A stretch of 64,000 bases of DNA from Bifidobacterium sp. (GTDB lineage: Bacteria > Actinomycetota > Actinomycetes > Actinomycetales > Bifidobacteriaceae). Location of the stretch: NCBI RefSeq assembly GCF_022647885.1, contig NZ_JALCLM010000001.1, forward strand, positions 1-64,000. The letters are read 5' to 3'. Below, one piece after another: positions 18,515 to 27,889 of this stretch. A program made the translations under genes and the position numbers. The notes beneath the pieces were generated by a model, which was given only the letters and a program-made list of their open reading frames with translations, did not search any database and was not told the DNA's origin. How positions within the stretch are numbered: the first letter of the stretch is position 1; every line of letters begins with the position of its first letter.

Positions 18515-19555
18515 ATGCATGTACACGCACTGGTCGCGACTTCTGAAACCGATCCGCTGATACCAGGAACCATAGAACGGCGTGACCCCGGTCCTCGAGA
18601 TGTGGTTATTCACATCGCCTGGGCAGGTGTGTGCCATTCCGACATTCATACCGTCCACGGCGACTGGGGACCAGCTCCGTTCCCGCTCACTGTCGGACAT
18701 GAAATTGCCGGAACAGTGGCAGCCGTCGGTACGGAGGTCTCGAAATTCAAGGTCGGAGATCGAGTCGGTGTAGGAACCATGGTCAATTCCTGCGGTATCT
18801 GCGCAAACTGCCAAGCCGGACTTGAACAATACTGTCTGAACGGCAACACTCAAGCATATGGGTCCAGGGATCGTGATGGCAGCATCACACAAGGCGGATA
18901 TTCTTCCATGATCGTCGTGGACGAGGATTTTGTGCTCCGAGTCCCCTCCGCTCTTCCATTTGAGACCGTCGCCCCACTGCTGTGCGCGGGAATAACGACA
19001 TACTCGCCACTACGTCATTGGGGAGCAGGCCCTGGAAAGCGCGTGGCGATCGTCGGTTTGGGCGGTCTGGGCCACATGGGGGTTCAACTGGCGCACGCCA
19101 TGGGAGCTGAGGTCACCGTCCTGTCACGGACCCTGAACAAAATGGAGGACGGTCTGCGACTTGGAGCAGACCGCTATTACGCCACTGCCGACGACAAGAC
19201 CTTCGTGGAGCTGGCCGGAACCTTCGACCTGATCGTGAATACCGTCAGCGCCGCGTTACCGGTTGACAGGTTCCTGGGGTTGCTTCGGCAGGATGGAACC
19301 TTGGTGAATGTCGGAGCGCCGGCCCAAGCGATGTCCTTGCATGTGCAATCACTGCTCGCCAGGCGACTCTCCTATGCGGGATCCGTAACAGGTTCTGTGG
19401 CAGAGACCCAGGAAATGCTGGACTTTTGCGCCGAGAAAGGCATTTCCGCAGTTGTCGAAGTCATTGCGGCAGACCAAATCAACGAAGCCTGGAAGAGGGT
19501 GCTGTCCTCCGACGTTCGGTACAGGTTCGTCATCGACGCCTCGACGTTCGCGTGA
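18515..19555 (+). CDS. Zinc-dependent alcohol dehydrogenase (cinnamyl-type)
   Basis: A medium-chain dehydrogenase of 346 residues of the YahK/CAD group. Catalytic zinc ligands are in [15 protein letters not shown] and [12 protein letters not shown]. The structural zinc lobe [15 protein letters not shown] has all four Cys. The cofactor motif is [19 protein letters not shown]. It should reduce aldehydes with NADPH. GAAAGGA precedes the ATG. It closes the run that starts with the NmrA-like gene and is followed by a terminator. Confidence 0.88.
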   Translation: MHVHALVATSETDPLIPGTIERRDPGPRDVVIHIAWAGVCHSDIHTVHGDWGPAPFPLTVGHEIAGTVAAVGTEVSKFKVGDRVGVGTMVNSCGICANCQAGLEQYCLNGNTQAYGSRDRDGSITQGGYSSMIVVDEDFVLRVPSALPFETVAPLLCAGITTYSPLRHWGAGPGKRVAIVGLGGLGHMGVQLAHAMGAEVTVLSRTLNKMEDGLRLGADRYYATADDKTFVELAGTFDLIVNTVSAALPVDRFLGLLRQDGTLVNVGAPAQAMSLHVQSLLARRLSYAGSVTGSVAETQEMLDFCAEKGISAVVEVIAADQINEAWKRVLSSDVRYRFVIDASTFA

Positions 19556-19642
19556 AGCACATGAGCCTTCGCTGGGCTGATCTGCTGTCCTGAAGCCCAA
19601 CGGGAGATTATGAAGGTCTCACCCGCACACGAAGCGTATTGC

Positions 19643-19675
19643 GCATCGTCCACACGATAACAACGTGGGCGATGC
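19643..19675. terminator. Bidirectional terminator
   Basis: GCATCGTCCAC pairs with GTGGGCGATGC (one G-U pair) around an 11-nt loop between the convergent ADH and HTH regulator genes. Confidence 0.65.
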
Positions 19676-19678
19676 GTC

Positions 19679-20674
19679 TCAATCCAGTGCCTGCCCGATG
19701 GTCTCGTGCATCACGCGGAATGAACTCTCATGCTGCTCGTAACGGTTCGCAGCCCACGATGCGAGTATCTGCATACGCTGCGCCGAATGCGACCCGGGTT
19801 CGGGCGTATAGATCGTCACGGTCAGTCTCGGGTCAGATTCCATGATCATTCCTTCATAGGCAAGACACATCTCCCCTACCGCGGAGTGGTTGAAACTTTT
19901 GCAACCCGAGCCATGATGACGCACGTTGCCGTCTGCCCACCGTGTGCGGAATTCATCGCTACGGACGCTTAACTCGCCGATCAGATCGTGTAACCCTTCA
20001 TCATGAGAGTTGCGTCCAGCTTCGGTACGCAGCATGGCCACCGTGGCATCGGCAATTTGGCCCCAGTGTGGGTAAAAGTCATACGCGCGGTCATCTAGGA
20101 AGGTGTGCCGCGCAAGATTCGCACCCTGCCCCGGCATGGTGAACACCTCATCATAGAGAGCTCTGGCTAACATATTCGTCGCCAGCAAATCCATACGCCC
20201 GTTGCGCACGAATGCCGGGCCCACCGTCACCGAGTCCAGCACCCACTGCAGCCCACGGGAGGGCGCCCAGGCTTGTTGCGCTTGACGATGTGATGCTCTG
20301 GCACGCGGAACACCCACCTTGGCCAAATCGAAAAGATATTCACGCTCAGCATCATCAAGCAGCAACGCGCACGAGAGCGCATCAAGCACCTGCTCAGAAG
20401 CCCCGGAGAGTGCGCCACGTTCGAGCTTGGTGTAGTACTCAACACTGATACCAGCCAGCTCAGCCACCTCGCTGCGCCGCAAACCCTTGACCCGTCGATT
20501 TCTGCCTTCGGGCAATCCCACTTGATCGGGAGTCACACGCCCCCGCCGTGAAAGCAGGAAAGATCGCGCCTGAGCACGACTATCGCTCGCATCAACCGGC
20601 TGATGCCCGGATATCGCTTGGGCTTTTGCCGCATTGAGCGTCATACTCTCAATTGTCCTACTATCTTCGGCCAT
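19679..20674 (-). CDS. HTH/MmyB-like transcriptional regulator
   Basis: A regulator of 331 residues. A 40-residue N-terminal extension precedes the XRE-type HTH (VKGLRRSEVAELAGISVEYY, TKLERG), then the MmyB-like domain (FVRNGRMDLLATNMLARALY). ATG 20674 follows AAGGAG. It is the second regulator of this family here and lies beside the ferric-reductase-like gene on the same strand. The ADH upstream run and the reductase are both possible targets. Confidence 0.82.
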   Translation of the reverse strand: MAEDSRTIESMTLNAAKAQAISGHQPVDASDSRAQARSFLLSRRGRVTPDQVGLPEGRNRRVKGLRRSEVAELAGISVEYYTKLERGALSGASEQVLDALSCALLLDDAEREYLFDLAKVGVPRARASHRQAQQAWAPSRGLQWVLDSVTVGPAFVRNGRMDLLATNMLARALYDEVFTMPGQGANLARHTFLDDRAYDFYPHWGQIADATVAMLRTEAGRNSHDEGLHDLIGELSVRSDEFRTRWADGNVRHHGSGCKSFNHSAVGEMCLAYEGMIMESDPRLTVTIYTPEPGSHSAQRMQILASWAANRYEQHESSFRVMHETIGQALD

Positions 20675-20817
20675 TGCCAGCACTCCTTGACGCATGTATC
20701 CCGTGGGCTTCGATAGGCACATCACCCACGGTTCTTCTCTGTATTAGCATCGTCCTTCGCCAGGTCCAAGCGCTCTGAAGTATCACTGTCAGGGGACCAA
20801 GGAGCGAAACTGAGAAC

Positions 20818-22089
20818 TCACATGGTGAGCCTCTCATGATGGATGCGGCCGGTGGAAACACCAAGCCGTTTCAGAGTCCGCTGCGTAGACAGCACTCCCG
20901 CATTCGGCCCGACGATGAAATAGATCGCATTGCCGATCTGCTCTTCTGAAAGCTGTGATTGCAGGGCGTCACGAGTAAAGCGCCCGACTCTGGTAAGCGC
21001 ATCGAAACTGCCGTCGCTGCTATTGCGATAGTTGTCAATCAGGTCAGCGTAGTAATTGTCATTGGGACTGTGAATCGACCACAGCAGTGAGATTTTCCTG
21101 TTCCGCAGGTATCCTGCTGCGAGACTAAGCAATGGGGCAACACCCGCACCCATACCGATGAGCACGAGAGGCCTGCCGGCTCCGCTTTCACGAATAATGC
21201 CGTCGAATCTGCCAAACGGGCCATCAAGTCTCGCCGTGGTCCCGATCGGTATCTGAGGAACCGTTCTTGTGTAATCACCAAGTTGTCTGATAGTGAACAC
21301 CACGACACCCTGGCTGTCGTCCGTCAAAGAGAAAGGATGCCACTCACGTGGAATACCCGGCCCTTCGAATCGAATAAAGAAGAAGTCGCCTGGCCGAATA
21401 TCGGCAGACCTGCTGTCAAGTGTGATGCGCACCTGTCTGGTCGATCCGTTCAATGCCCGATTCTCCGTTACGAGTCCGGTCAGGTACGAATCCGGCGCTA
21501 TCCACTTCTTCCACGCATACACACCCAGGGTCGCCACCGTATACAAATCAAAAACGATCATGAACACGAGGTGTTGACGAAGCTGTGCAATGACATGGAC
21601 GTGCACGGCGATGAGCACGACCGCGATTAGGTTCAATCGGTGCAGCCACAAGGAAACCTGATGATGCAGTACATGCTCCAAGCAATGCTTCACTTTGGCC
21701 ACTGACCTGAATCTGTCGACGAGCCATCCGCTCATGAATACGATCGAATAGAGGGCGACCGCTAAAGACAGATAGAATGCCCAATGCCCGACATTTGCGG
21801 CTAGTTGGCTATGCGCGTGCGTGTTATCCAAGTGCAGATATGCAGCCAACAGCGCTGTCACACCGAGCACGCCGTGCAGCATGTATACCTGCGGCAGTCC
21901 AACCCACCGGTCAAGCCATGACGGACGCACACTGAGCAGGATCGACGCCAGCCACCATGAATAGGCGAGCGCACCGAGCATGATGAACAAACGCACTTCA
22001 AACACATCACTCAACGACGCGTTGAGCACAAGAAGCATTGGCAGAGGGAACAGTATGGCGAGAAGCCAAAACAGCGCTTTGCGTGTCAT
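20818..22089 (-). CDS. Ferric-reductase-like transmembrane oxidoreductase
   Basis: A protein of 423 residues. About six N-terminal membrane helices contain paired His for b-type haem (HGVLGVTALLAAYLHLDNTH, HHQVSLWLHRLNLIAV, VHVHVIAQL). A cytoplasmic FAD domain carries REWHPFSLTD, the FAD-contact motif. The NAD(P) part has GMGAGVAPLLSLAAGYL. The protein should move electrons from NAD(P)H through FAD and haem across the membrane. ATG 22089 lies 2 nt after the upstream flavodoxin stop, so the two are translationally coupled. Confidence 0.8.
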   Translation of the reverse strand: MTRKALFWLLAILFPLPMLLVLNASLSDVFEVRLFIMLGALAYSWWLASILLSVRPSWLDRWVGLPQVYMLHGVLGVTALLAAYLHLDNTHAHSQLAANVGHWAFYLSLAVALYSIVFMSGWLVDRFRSVAKVKHCLEHVLHHQVSLWLHRLNLIAVVLIAVHVHVIAQLRQHLVFMIVFDLYTVATLGVYAWKKWIAPDSYLTGLVTENRALNGSTRQVRITLDSRSADIRPGDFFFIRFEGPGIPREWHPFSLTDDSQGVVVFTIRQLGDYTRTVPQIPIGTTARLDGPFGRFDGIIRESGAGRPLVLIGMGAGVAPLLSLAAGYLRNRKISLLWSIHSPNDNYYADLIDNYRNSSDGSFDALTRVGRFTRDALQSQLSEEQIGNAIYFIVGPNAGVLSTQRTLKRLGVSTGRIHHERLTM

Positions 22090-22091
22090 AA

Positions 22092-22805
22092 TCAATACCC
22101 CAATCCTTGAAGCCACTGGTTTACTTCGTTTTGAGTACCGGACAGATCGTCCTCCACCGTGGTGCCGCGTTTCTGGAAGCCGTCTCGTATGGTCGCCCTC
22201 GGATAATATTCATTCAACACTGAAAGCGAGTTACCGAATCCAGAGCCTTCATGCGTAGCGAAGGGTATGACCGTCTTCCCATTCAGATTGTGGTCACGCA
22301 TGAAGGTCTGCACCGGCATCGGCTGCTCGCCCCACCATATCGGATATCCCAGGAACACCGTGTCATACCCATCAGTATCCGGCTGATCGTCGGTAATTTG
22401 CGGAAAGACGTGGTTATCCAACTCTTGCTCAGCCTGATTGACGATGTCATCGTAATTCGTTGGATATGCATGCACTGTTCGTATGCGATAGATGTCACCG
22501 CCCACCCGCTCATGGATGAACTGGGCGACATGCTCAGTGTTGCCGACTTTCAGATCACGACCCCCATAATTCTGCCCGGTCATTGAGAAGTAGACGACCA
22601 ATATCCGACCACCTGAACCTTGCGAGGAGTTCCCCTCCGGCGCGGACGAGCCGGTTTCCGGTGGAAGATCGGTATGCACGGGCACGGCTGTATTCTGATT
22701 GGACTGACCGGATGAGCCAAAATGAATGTTCACCGCCACCAATGCAGCGAATACCACAGCGATTATGCTCATCAGGGCGATGAGCTTAGAACGTTCCCGC
22801 ATCAT
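22092..22805 (-). CDS. Membrane-anchored flavodoxin
   Basis: A protein of 237 residues. An N-terminal membrane segment (about 8-28) follows RERSK, suggesting N-in, C-out. A Ser/Pro/Gly-rich linker leads to a flavodoxin domain from about residue 67 with YFSMTGQN phosphate loop, TVHAYPTNYDDIVNQAEQEL, LGYPIWWGEQPMPVQTFM and PFATHEGSGFGNSL. This matches secreted or anchored flavodoxins of Gram-positive bacteria. It is coupled to the ferric-reductase-like gene, a plausible electron donor. The topology is inferred from charge only. Confidence 0.8.
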   Translation of the reverse strand: MMRERSKLIALMSIIAVVFAALVAVNIHFGSSGQSNQNTAVPVHTDLPPETGSSAPEGNSSQGSGGRILVVYFSMTGQNYGGRDLKVGNTEHVAQFIHERVGGDIYRIRTVHAYPTNYDDIVNQAEQELDNHVFPQITDDQPDTDGYDTVFLGYPIWWGEQPMPVQTFMRDHNLNGKTVIPFATHEGSGFGNSLSVLNEYYPRATIRDGFQKRGTTVEDDLSGTQNEVNQWLQGLGY

Positions 22806-22885
22806 TCAACCTTCCCCCTCGATATTCTCGAATGTCGGTTATTCCTCAATTGCTAGCAACTTTCGAATATCGGACACGACAACGC

Positions 22886-23086
22886 TCAATGCGTTTCAAT
22901 AGTTGCTCCTTGATCTTCAGGCCGCGTAATTTGTTCGATGTCATCGGCATGCCCAACTGCGTTGAAATCTTGTAGGACTGGGTGGCGGAGAACATCACAT
23001 GCAGCACTTGGCCCACAGGTATCAGAAATCACAATGCGTGATGCTACGAAGACTGCAGACCAATAGACAGCATGGTTCAATCGCAT
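22886..23086 (-). CDS. Small ORF with good RBS, unknown
   Basis: A 66-residue frame starting MRLNHAVYWSAVFVASR, with CGPSAACDVLRHPVLQDFNA in the middle and an acidic end. CAGGAG precedes ATG 23086 at good spacing, and a 22-nt near-palindrome lies just upstream (23102-23123). I recognise no family. The N-terminal half is moderately hydrophobic. It overlaps another open frame at 23022-23378 and only one of the two is likely real. Confidence 0.35.
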   Translation of the reverse strand: MRLNHAVYWSAVFVASRIVISDTCGPSAACDVLRHPVLQDFNAVGHADDIEQITRPEDQGATIETH

Positions 23087-23378
23087 TGGCACTCCTGAAA
23101 TATAACGGCTCTAGAACCGTTATCCTTATGGGCATCTTCACTAGTACATCACCATGGAACCAGACATGGGAGTTTCCCGCATAAGGAGTATTACCAGTAT
23201 CCCCAACGCCATAAAGCGACGAAACTAGATACAGACTCCAGCAGCAATCACGAATGACTTCTGGCAAGTCTTCAAATAAACTACGAAAAGGAGCTTGAAC
23301 CGGTGTACTGACGACATATCCGTCACTAAAACGACGTTCAGCACTCTTATACTTGTAATTATCAGTCACTTGGATCAC
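23022..23378 (-). CDS. Possible ORF, unknown
   Basis: A 118-codon frame from GTG 23378, containing SAERRFSDGYVVSTPVQAPF and VSSLYGVGDTGNTPYAGNSH. GAAGAAG lies very close to the start. Composition is protein-like in the middle, but no domain is recognised. Its end overlaps the 66-residue frame that has the better ribosome binding site. It could be a decayed gene. Confidence 0.2.
   Translation of the reverse strand: MIQVTDNYKYKSAERRFSDGYVVSTPVQAPFRSLFEDLPEVIRDCCWSLYLVSSLYGVGDTGNTPYAGNSHVWFHGDVLVKMPIRITVLEPLYFRSANAIEPCCLLVCSLRSITHCDF
23102..23123. promoter_or_regulatory. 22-nt near-palindrome upstream of small ORF
   Basis: ATAACGGCTCTAGAACCGTT followed by AT is palindromic in all but one base pair. 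It lies 15 nt from ATG 23086 and just beyond its Shine-Dalgarno. It could be an operator or a leader hairpin. Confidence 0.35.
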
Positions 23379-23583
23379 TCTTCTTCAGCGCTAAACCTTT
23401 GACGATTGTAACGACCTTTCAAAGAGCGTGAAATATCTGCGGGACGATCCCAATCTCTGCCTCAGGGGGATAACCAAAGCGATGAAGATTCTAGAAGCAA
23501 GCCAATTAAACTACAGGTCTTTGGGCAGCGGTTTCGCATAACGATACAGAGGCAGCACTTTGTATGGCAGCAGCCAGTAACTC

Positions 23584-23882
23584 CTTATCCGTTACAACAG
23601 CCATAACTTGCAGCGATTGCATGAATGGTTTCCCCACGTATGAGCAAATCTAATGCTGCCGAATCAAAAGTCTCCATTCTTATACAGATATAACCCAATT
23701 TCCCAGCAATTCTTGGCTCACCTATAAAGCCACCTTCAGCAACAGATAATCCTTAACCTCATAAAGTTCGACACGCACCCACTCAGCTCCACCGTCAGGG
23801 GGAAGTGTCGAACTCTACGTTCAGCACTTCCCCCGTTTGTTTTGTCTCAGGGAGATCACCAAGGGTAATCGCCTGTCCACCG
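23584..23882 (-). pseudogene. Degenerate gene fragment (copy 2)
   Basis: The minus strand encodes GGQAITLGDLPETKQTGEVL and NVEFDTSP, then TGA. After frame changes it continues with AEWVRVELYEVKDYLLLKVA and FIGEPRIAGKLGYICIRMET, FDSAALDLLIRGETIHAIAA, ending at TAA 23584-23586. This looks like the C-terminal part of the gene that is partly seen at 1-213, with two frameshifts. Upstream the similarity breaks off at about 23882. The family is unknown. Confidence 0.5.
23798..23834. terminator. Hairpin with T-rich tail inside repeated fragment (copy 2)
   Basis: GGGGGAAGTG and CACTTCCCCC form a perfect 10-bp stem followed by GTTTGTTTTGTCT on the plus strand, as in copy 1. Confidence 0.4.
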
Positions 23883-24344
23883 TATCAGACTGACCAGCTG
23901 TCTTATCGGTGTCAGTACGGAAGATACCGCAATGCGTTGTCACACGGACATAAGAGTCAGGACGAAGTGGTTCATGATCAGCCTTCATCATAAAAGTCAA
24001 TTGGGCTTATTACGGCTGCACTAGAAACGACGTTAATCTTCTCAAGCACTGTGCCAGCGACCAAGTTGTGTTGAATTCAGCGGCTAGGATTCCTTGGCAG
24101 ATACTTCTCACAAGATAATCGCTGAAACACATAGAAAGAGATTAGCCGGCACCTAGACCATAGATACCGATAAGACAAGCACTTACTGAGCTATAAACTT
24201 TCCTTATATCCAGAGACAGAGAGTCTCAATAACGACACACTCCTTTTCAATCAGCGTGGTGATACCGTTATTTTTCGTTGCCCAACGTGAGTTATCACCC
24301 AGAAGCAACCACAATTACTCCAACTGAGATGGGAACATAAGGGA

Positions 24345-25229
24345 ATGGCATTTTCTGCAAAACGGATCGCCGTATTTTTCGTAACCGTAGCCACAATCGT
24401 TTCACTTGGTGCATGCGGGTCTGCTTCTGGCTCATCAACAGGTCAGAACAGCAGCAACGGTGTTCAGACCATCAATGTTGCAGGCGTAACCGGGAAAAAG
24501 CCCTATACCTATCAGGAAGATGGCAACTACACAGGATATGATTTTGAACTCCTGAAGAAAATCGATGAGAAGTTGCCCAAGTACCAGTTCAAGTACACCA
24601 CACTCCAGCAGGATGCACTCCTGACCGGCCTACAGTCCGGCAAGTACAGTCTGGCGAGCTGCTCCTTCTACGGTACTGCAGAGCGATTTCAGACTTTCGA
24701 TTATTCCAAGAAACCCACAGGACTCAGTGACGCGCGCCTGATTATCCGCTCCGACGAAGCAGGAACCATCAATTCCTTAGCCGACCTCGCCAAGTCAGGC
24801 AAGAAGCTCGCGCCAATCCCTACCGACGATGCCCGTTACACTCTCATCAACCAATACAACGAGGAAAACCCGAACAACAAGATTGAGTTTGAAGGAGCCA
24901 CTGAGAAGTCAGCAACCGTCGCAGATGTGTTGAAATCTGTAGCAGCCAAAAAGTATGATGCTGCAATCTATCCATATACCTCATATGAAGCGATTAAAGA
25001 TGAACTCAATCTGAACCTGAAGCTCACCGACTCCATCGGATTGTTCCCCACTGTTTTCCTTTATCACAAGGGTGATTCGACTTCACAGCTGCGCAAGGAT
25101 GTCGACAAGGTGCTTCAGGAGTTTCGGGACGATGGCACACTCTCCAAGTTGAGCGAAAAATGGTATGGAGAGGACGTTTTCAAATTGAAGGGCGCCGATA
25201 AGGTCGATAGCGTCATTTACTGGAAGTGA
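24345..25229 (+). CDS. Amino-acid ABC transporter substrate-binding lipoprotein
   Basis: A family 3 solute-binding protein of 294 residues. The signal peptide ends with lipobox LGAC (Cys24). The mature part has TINVAGVTGKKPYTYQEDGN, GYDFELLKKIDEKL, and LQSGKYSLASCSF in place of the usual L..G..D. Such proteins bind polar amino acids or related compounds outside the cell. It is the first gene of a five-gene operon and is followed by a hairpin. The presence of an opine-type dehydrogenase next in line suggests an amino-acid conjugate as ligand. Confidence 0.87.
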   Translation: MAFSAKRIAVFFVTVATIVSLGACGSASGSSTGQNSSNGVQTINVAGVTGKKPYTYQEDGNYTGYDFELLKKIDEKLPKYQFKYTTLQQDALLTGLQSGKYSLASCSFYGTAERFQTFDYSKKPTGLSDARLIIRSDEAGTINSLADLAKSGKKLAPIPTDDARYTLINQYNEENPNNKIEFEGATEKSATVADVLKSVAAKKYDAAIYPYTSYEAIKDELNLNLKLTDSIGLFPTVFLYHKGDSTSQLRKDVDKVLQEFRDDGTLSKLSEKWYGEDVFKLKGADKVDSVIYWK

Positions 25230-25273
25230 GTGGCTGCAAATCTTTTCCAGCATCCTAAGCAATATCGCGATTA

Positions 25274-25299
25274 GGCGGGTCAGATATTTCTGACCCGCC
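25274..25299 (+). terminator. Attenuator-like hairpin after binding-protein gene
   Basis: GGCGGGTCAGA pairs perfectly with TCTGACCCGCC around TATT. No U-run follows, so it may block 3' exonucleases or partly terminate, giving more binding protein than the distal products. Confidence 0.6.
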
Positions 25300-25317
25300 A
25301 GCAATGTAAGGGGACCT

Positions 25318-26397
25318 ATGAAAATCGGTATCATCGGCGCGGGCAATACAGGTGTGGCATGTGCAACACACTTGACAGACGCCGGTTACGAGGCGGTTCT
25401 TTTCACACGCAGTGATGCCAAACAATCTGCTTTGCGAGAAGGTATCGAAGTCTCAGGCGCTGCCAATGGCAAGTACTCGTTTGATGCAGTAACAGATATC
25501 GCCCAAATGCTTCGTCGTGTCAACATAGTAATAATCTGCACCTGGGCAAATGCCCACAGCGAGGTTTTCACGGCAATACGTGAAGCACTCGCGTCACAAT
25601 CCACACCGCACGATGACAATAATGAATCAGGATCCTTACAAGGGCCTATAGATATCATTGTTTTCAATGGCAATTGGGGCGCATACAAGGCGTACGCACA
25701 ACTTGGTGAAAACCCTTCGATTGGATGCATTGCCGAAACATCGGGAATGCCTTACGTTGCCAACATGAATTTTGACGGTACCCCTCATCTTCACCTTTCA
25801 GCTATCAAAACAACTCTTACGGCTTCCTTCACCACAAAGAATTCCATTGCGCAAAACGTTCTTCATGACCTATACGAGGATGTCAAGGTTGCGGATTCTC
25901 TTTTTGAAACGTCACTGATGGCACCAAATCCCATCATCCACGCACCACTGTGCTTGCTCAACATGACGAAAATTGAGACAGGCGAGCAGTTCTCGATGCT
26001 CACGGATGGATTCAGCGAACGTACAGAGCACCTTGTGGCACACATTGACCGTGAACGCGCGGCACTTGCTGAAGCGATTGGCTGTGGATACGAACCAATT
26101 CTTGAACAGCTCAATGAGCAGTGGGGTAGCAACTACCACACCCTGAAAGAGTTGTTCCAATCCAATCCTGTCTATTCATCCTTGCAGGGGCCCAGCAACA
26201 CCGACCACCGCTTTATTCAGGAAGATATTCCCTTCGGGATTGCACCTCTGGCGTCATTGGGCACGAGCCTGCATGTTCCCACTCCAGCCTGTTCCACAAT
26301 GCTGTCGATGTATTCAATGTACTTTAACCAAACTTTCACTGGCCCGGAGTTTGATACCTCCGTGATTACGCGACTGCGCAGAAAGCTGCAATCATGA
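25318..26397 (+). CDS. Opine (octopine/nopaline)-type dehydrogenase
   Basis: A protein of 359 residues. The N-terminal Rossmann domain starts KIGIIGAGNTGVACATHL. The C-terminal helical domain matches NAD/NADP octopine/nopaline dehydrogenases: NPIIHAPLCLLN (Asn204, His208), FIQEDIPFGIAPLASLG and LHVPTPACSTML. The family joins an amino acid and a 2-oxo acid by reductive condensation or runs the reverse reaction. The stop overlaps the ATPase gene by 4 nt. Ketopantoate-reductase-like relatives share the first domain but not the C-terminal motif. Catabolism of an imported opine is the simplest reading; synthesis cannot be excluded. Confidence 0.75.
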   Translation: MKIGIIGAGNTGVACATHLTDAGYEAVLFTRSDAKQSALREGIEVSGAANGKYSFDAVTDIAQMLRRVNIVIICTWANAHSEVFTAIREALASQSTPHDDNNESGSLQGPIDIIVFNGNWGAYKAYAQLGENPSIGCIAETSGMPYVANMNFDGTPHLHLSAIKTTLTASFTTKNSIAQNVLHDLYEDVKVADSLFETSLMAPNPIIHAPLCLLNMTKIETGEQFSMLTDGFSERTEHLVAHIDRERAALAEAIGCGYEPILEQLNEQWGSNYHTLKELFQSNPVYSSLQGPSNTDHRFIQEDIPFGIAPLASLGTSLHVPTPACSTMLSMYSMYFNQTFTGPEFDTSVITRLRRKLQS

Positions 26398-27191
26398 TTA
26401 GGATCACAGACCTCTCCAAGAGCTACGATGGCCGTGCAATTCTCAAATCTGTCTCACTCGAGCAGCATGAGGGTGAAATCATTTCCCTCATAGGCCCATC
26501 AGGCTCGGGTAAAACCACTCTGTTACGCTGCATAAACGCACTTGAGCGCGCAGACAGTGGGAGCGTGCAAATCGATAAAGTTGTGGTGGATCTCTCTCAT
26601 ACCAACCGCAAAGCAATCAGCAGCTTGCGAGCGCAGACTGCAATGGTGTTTCAGTCTTACAATCTGTTCGCGAACCTCACAGCGCTCAACAACATTACAG
26701 AAGCGTTGATTTATTCAAAGCACACGTCCAAAACAGAAGCACGCAGAATCGGTCTGGAACTGCTTGAACGGGTCGGTCTGGCCGAGAAAGCGGACTCTTA
26801 TCCAAAGGAACTTTCAGGAGGACAGCAGCAGCGTATCGGTATCGCGCGCGCAGTAGCAGTGAATCCGGCATTACTGTTGATGGACGAACCGACATCGTCG
26901 CTCGACCCCGAACTTGTGGGTGAAGTGGAAAAGACTATCGAAGACCTAGCTGCACACGGACAGACCATGCTTGTAGTAACACACGAGATGGCACTTGCGC
27001 GCAGAATTTCCGACACGATTGTCTTTATGGAGAATGGCTCCATTGTCGAACAAGGTAGCCCCGAACAGATTTTCGGACATCCCCAGCACGAACGTACTCG
27101 CGACTTTCTGAGCAGATACAATGCCGGCGTCGGAACACCTACTCCCATCACCGCTGAGCCCTCTGCCCCATCCTCAGCTACAGGAGAGTGA
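26394..27191 (+). CDS. Amino-acid ABC transporter ATP-binding protein
   Basis: An ATPase of 265 residues with Walker A GPSGSGKTT (34-42), Q-loop VFQSYN, signature LSGGQQQR (140-147), Walker B LLLMDEP (160-166) and switch His197 in THEM, in the GlnQ/HisP arrangement. The ATGA overlap couples it to the dehydrogenase gene. It has a Pro/Thr/Ser-rich tail of about 20 residues beyond the family's usual end. Confidence 0.92.
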   Translation: MIRITDLSKSYDGRAILKSVSLEQHEGEIISLIGPSGSGKTTLLRCINALERADSGSVQIDKVVVDLSHTNRKAISSLRAQTAMVFQSYNLFANLTALNNITEALIYSKHTSKTEARRIGLELLERVGLAEKADSYPKELSGGQQQRIGIARAVAVNPALLLMDEPTSSLDPELVGEVEKTIEDLAAHGQTMLVVTHEMALARRISDTIVFMENGSIVEQGSPEQIFGHPQHERTRDFLSRYNAGVGTPTPITAEPSAPSSATGE

Positions 27192-27196
27192 CATCT

Positions 27197-27889
27197 GTGG
27201 ACACCTACTTCAATCTTTCTGTGTTTTTGAAGGCATTCCCGATGCTCCTTGACAGACTCCCCTACACTCTTGCAATCGTGGCGGTATCATTCGTCATTGG
27301 CGGAGTCCTTGGCACTGTACTCACCGTACTGCGACGAACAAACTCTCGTGTCATCAAAATACTTGTGGACGCTTACGTGTGGCTTCTGCGAGGTACTCCA
27401 CTATTGTTGCTGTTGTTTATGGCTTATTACGGCATCCCCATGATGTTGCAGGCCGTGGGAATCGAACTGGATGCAAGTGATCCTCTGGTCTTCGCTCTCA
27501 TAGCATTCTCAATGAGTCTTTCTTCATTCTTTGAGGAGGTTATGCGCGCCGCTCTCGATTCAGTTGACTCTTCCCAGTACGATGCCGCAAAATCGCTGAA
27601 TCTTCCAATTGTGACATTTTACCGTCGCATCCTCATCCCACAAGCGCTAATCAACAGCCTGCCAAATCTTGGGAACCTACTCATCACCGCTATCAAACAG
27701 TCATCAATTCTCTTCACCATAGGAATCGCAGATATCTATGAGCAGGCAGTCACGCTGTCCTCCAACGATTATGGTTTGTGGCAACTAGAGATTTTTCTTG
27801 CGCTTATGCTCATTTACTGGGTACTTGCCGCAATAATCGACAAAATCGCTGCTCTGATATACGCGTCATCACAGAAGAAGGTGGCGTGA
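27197..27889 (+). CDS. Amino-acid ABC transporter permease
   Basis: A HisM/GlnP-type permease of 230 residues with about five membrane helices and the EAA-like loop AAKSLNLPIVTFYRRILIPQ. GTG 27197 is chosen because AGGAGA lies at the right distance; GTG 27188 overlaps the ATPase stop. It forms a heterodimer with the next permease. Confidence 0.88.
   Translation: MDTYFNLSVFLKAFPMLLDRLPYTLAIVAVSFVIGGVLGTVLTVLRRTNSRVIKILVDAYVWLLRGTPLLLLLFMAYYGIPMMLQAVGIELDASDPLVFALIAFSMSLSSFFEEVMRAALDSVDSSQYDAAKSLNLPIVTFYRRILIPQALINSLPNLGNLLITAIKQSSILFTIGIADIYEQAVTLSSNDYGLWQLEIFLALMLIYWVLAAIIDKIAALIYASSQKKVA

Noticed and set aside
25318-26397. Ketopantoate reductase (PanE)
   Set aside because: The Rossmann part is compatible, but the C-terminal half has opine-dehydrogenase motifs, and the operon is an amino-acid importer.
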